DNA of 64,000 nucleotides from Paenibacillus glycanilyticus (GTDB taxonomy: Bacteria > Bacillota > Bacilli > Paenibacillales > Paenibacillaceae). The position numbers were made by a program, and so were the translations under genes. Of the stretch, positions 63,540 to 64,000 are shown piece after piece; the stretch's first letter is position 1; every line of letters starts with the position of its first letter. The DNA lies in assembly GCF_023715145.1 (NCBI RefSeq), contig NZ_JAMBNP010000014.1:62001-126000 (forward strand), given 5' to 3'. A model generated the notes under the pieces. The model had not been told where the DNA came from. It saw only the letters and a program-made list of their open reading frames with translations, and searched no databases.

Positions 63540-64000
63540 ATGTATAAGCTGATGTTGATCGTATTAATGATGACGGTATGGGTATCGGTGCATTTTCTGC
63601 AAACGGATGAGGAAATGGCGATGAAGCTGCTCTATCAGGGGAAGCACGCGCTGAACCGCGCGGCTCATGCGGCTTCGCAGCAGCTGGATCCGGCAGCGAT
63701 GGCTGCGGGCATTCTGAGGATTGATCCCTCTGCGGCGGAAGCCGCTGCGGCTGCCTACCTGCAGGCGAATCTGCAGCTTGACGGGCAAGGGAATCCCCTG
63801 CCTAACTCGCCTGTCCGTGAACGGGTGAATGTTCTTGTATTCGAAGTAATTAATGACGATCATTCTTTTCCTTATACATACAGAAATGAGCAGTATGATT
63901 TTGAAGCGACTCTGCAAAGACCGGGTGTGGTTCTTATTATCCATGTCGTTTACCCGCGTGCGTTTACGCTGCTTGAGCCAATCGAGTGGGATATCAAGGG
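63540..64000 (+). CDS. Pilin-like membrane protein, cut by the window edge
   Basis: 153 codons are visible and the gene continues beyond base 64000. ATG at 63540 follows AGAGGAGCTG. N-terminal helix (MLIVLMMTVWVSVHFL), then an Ala-rich helix (KHALNRAAHAASQQLDPAA) and a beta-rich part. The layout recalls TadE/TadG-type minor pilins. It follows the pseudopilin-like gene by 21 bases. Confidence 0.6.
   Translation, partial: MYKLMLIVLMMTVWVSVHFLQTDEEMAMKLLYQGKHALNRAAHAASQQLDPAAMAAGILRIDPSAAEAAAAAYLQANLQLDGQGNPLPNSPVRERVNVLVFEVINDDHSFPYTYRNEQYDFEATLQRPGVVLIIHVVYPRAFTLLEPIEWDIK

Overview
The window looks like chromosomal DNA of a spore-forming, low-to-mid-GC Bacillota, most likely Paenibacillus or a close relative. 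The signs are strong Shine-Dalgarno sites with many TTG/GTG starts, SLH-domain surface proteins built as in Paenibacillus, a HrcA/CIRCE-type groESL promoter, a YjcZ-type sporulation peptide, and the order ydcC-alr-ndoAI-ndoA known from Bacillus. No rRNA, tRNA, CRISPR array or insertion sequence was seen.

Layout. 1-4.3 kb: the end of a glycogen branching enzyme gene, glycogen synthase, then on the minus strand a cyclomaltodextrinase-like GH13 enzyme and an SDR dehydrogenase. 4.7-8.5 kb: a large S-layer-anchored protein of Ig-like repeats. 8.7-10.5 kb: a YhgE/Pip-like membrane protein with its TetR regulator and a repeat-type operator. 10.7-12.7 kb: groES-groEL. 13-32.4 kb: an exopolysaccharide (EPS) island, consisting of a tailspike-like beta-helix protein on the minus strand followed by 16 co-directional genes. 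These make UDP-glucuronate and probably UDP-galacturonate, start the repeat unit on the lipid carrier, add sugars (three GT4 enzymes), decorate it (acyltransferase, CapK-type ligase, deacetylase), and flip, polymerise and control the chain (Wzx, Wzy, Wzz and a BY-kinase-like ATPase). A palindromic operator recurs in the promoters of this island.

32.7-34.5 kb: a guanine riboswitch with a decayed xpt-pbuX operon (xpt truncated, pbuX with two in-frame stops). 34.5-49.8 kb is mostly housekeeping: an amino-acid ABC importer, alkaline phosphatase, a CAP-domain protein, a free-methionine-sulfoxide reductase, meso-DAP dehydrogenase, a COG0523 GTPase with a His-rich secreted neighbour, a GGDEF-EAL protein, a lipoprotein, an AraC regulator, a short pyruvate kinase and a DedA-type protein. 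50.1-54.0 kb: tandem secreted asparaginases, the second carrying FN3 and SLH domains. 54.2-57.6 kb: ydcC-like lipoprotein, alr, ndoAI-ndoA. 58-64 kb: a Tad/Flp-type pilus or secretion cluster running off the right edge.

The most notable points are the EPS operator family, a conserved promoter-like element shared by two unlinked surface-protein genes, the eroding purine operon behind a riboswitch with an unusual L3 loop, the tailspike-like protein at the head of the EPS island, and a Tad cluster whose TadZ-like protein has lost its P-loop lysines.
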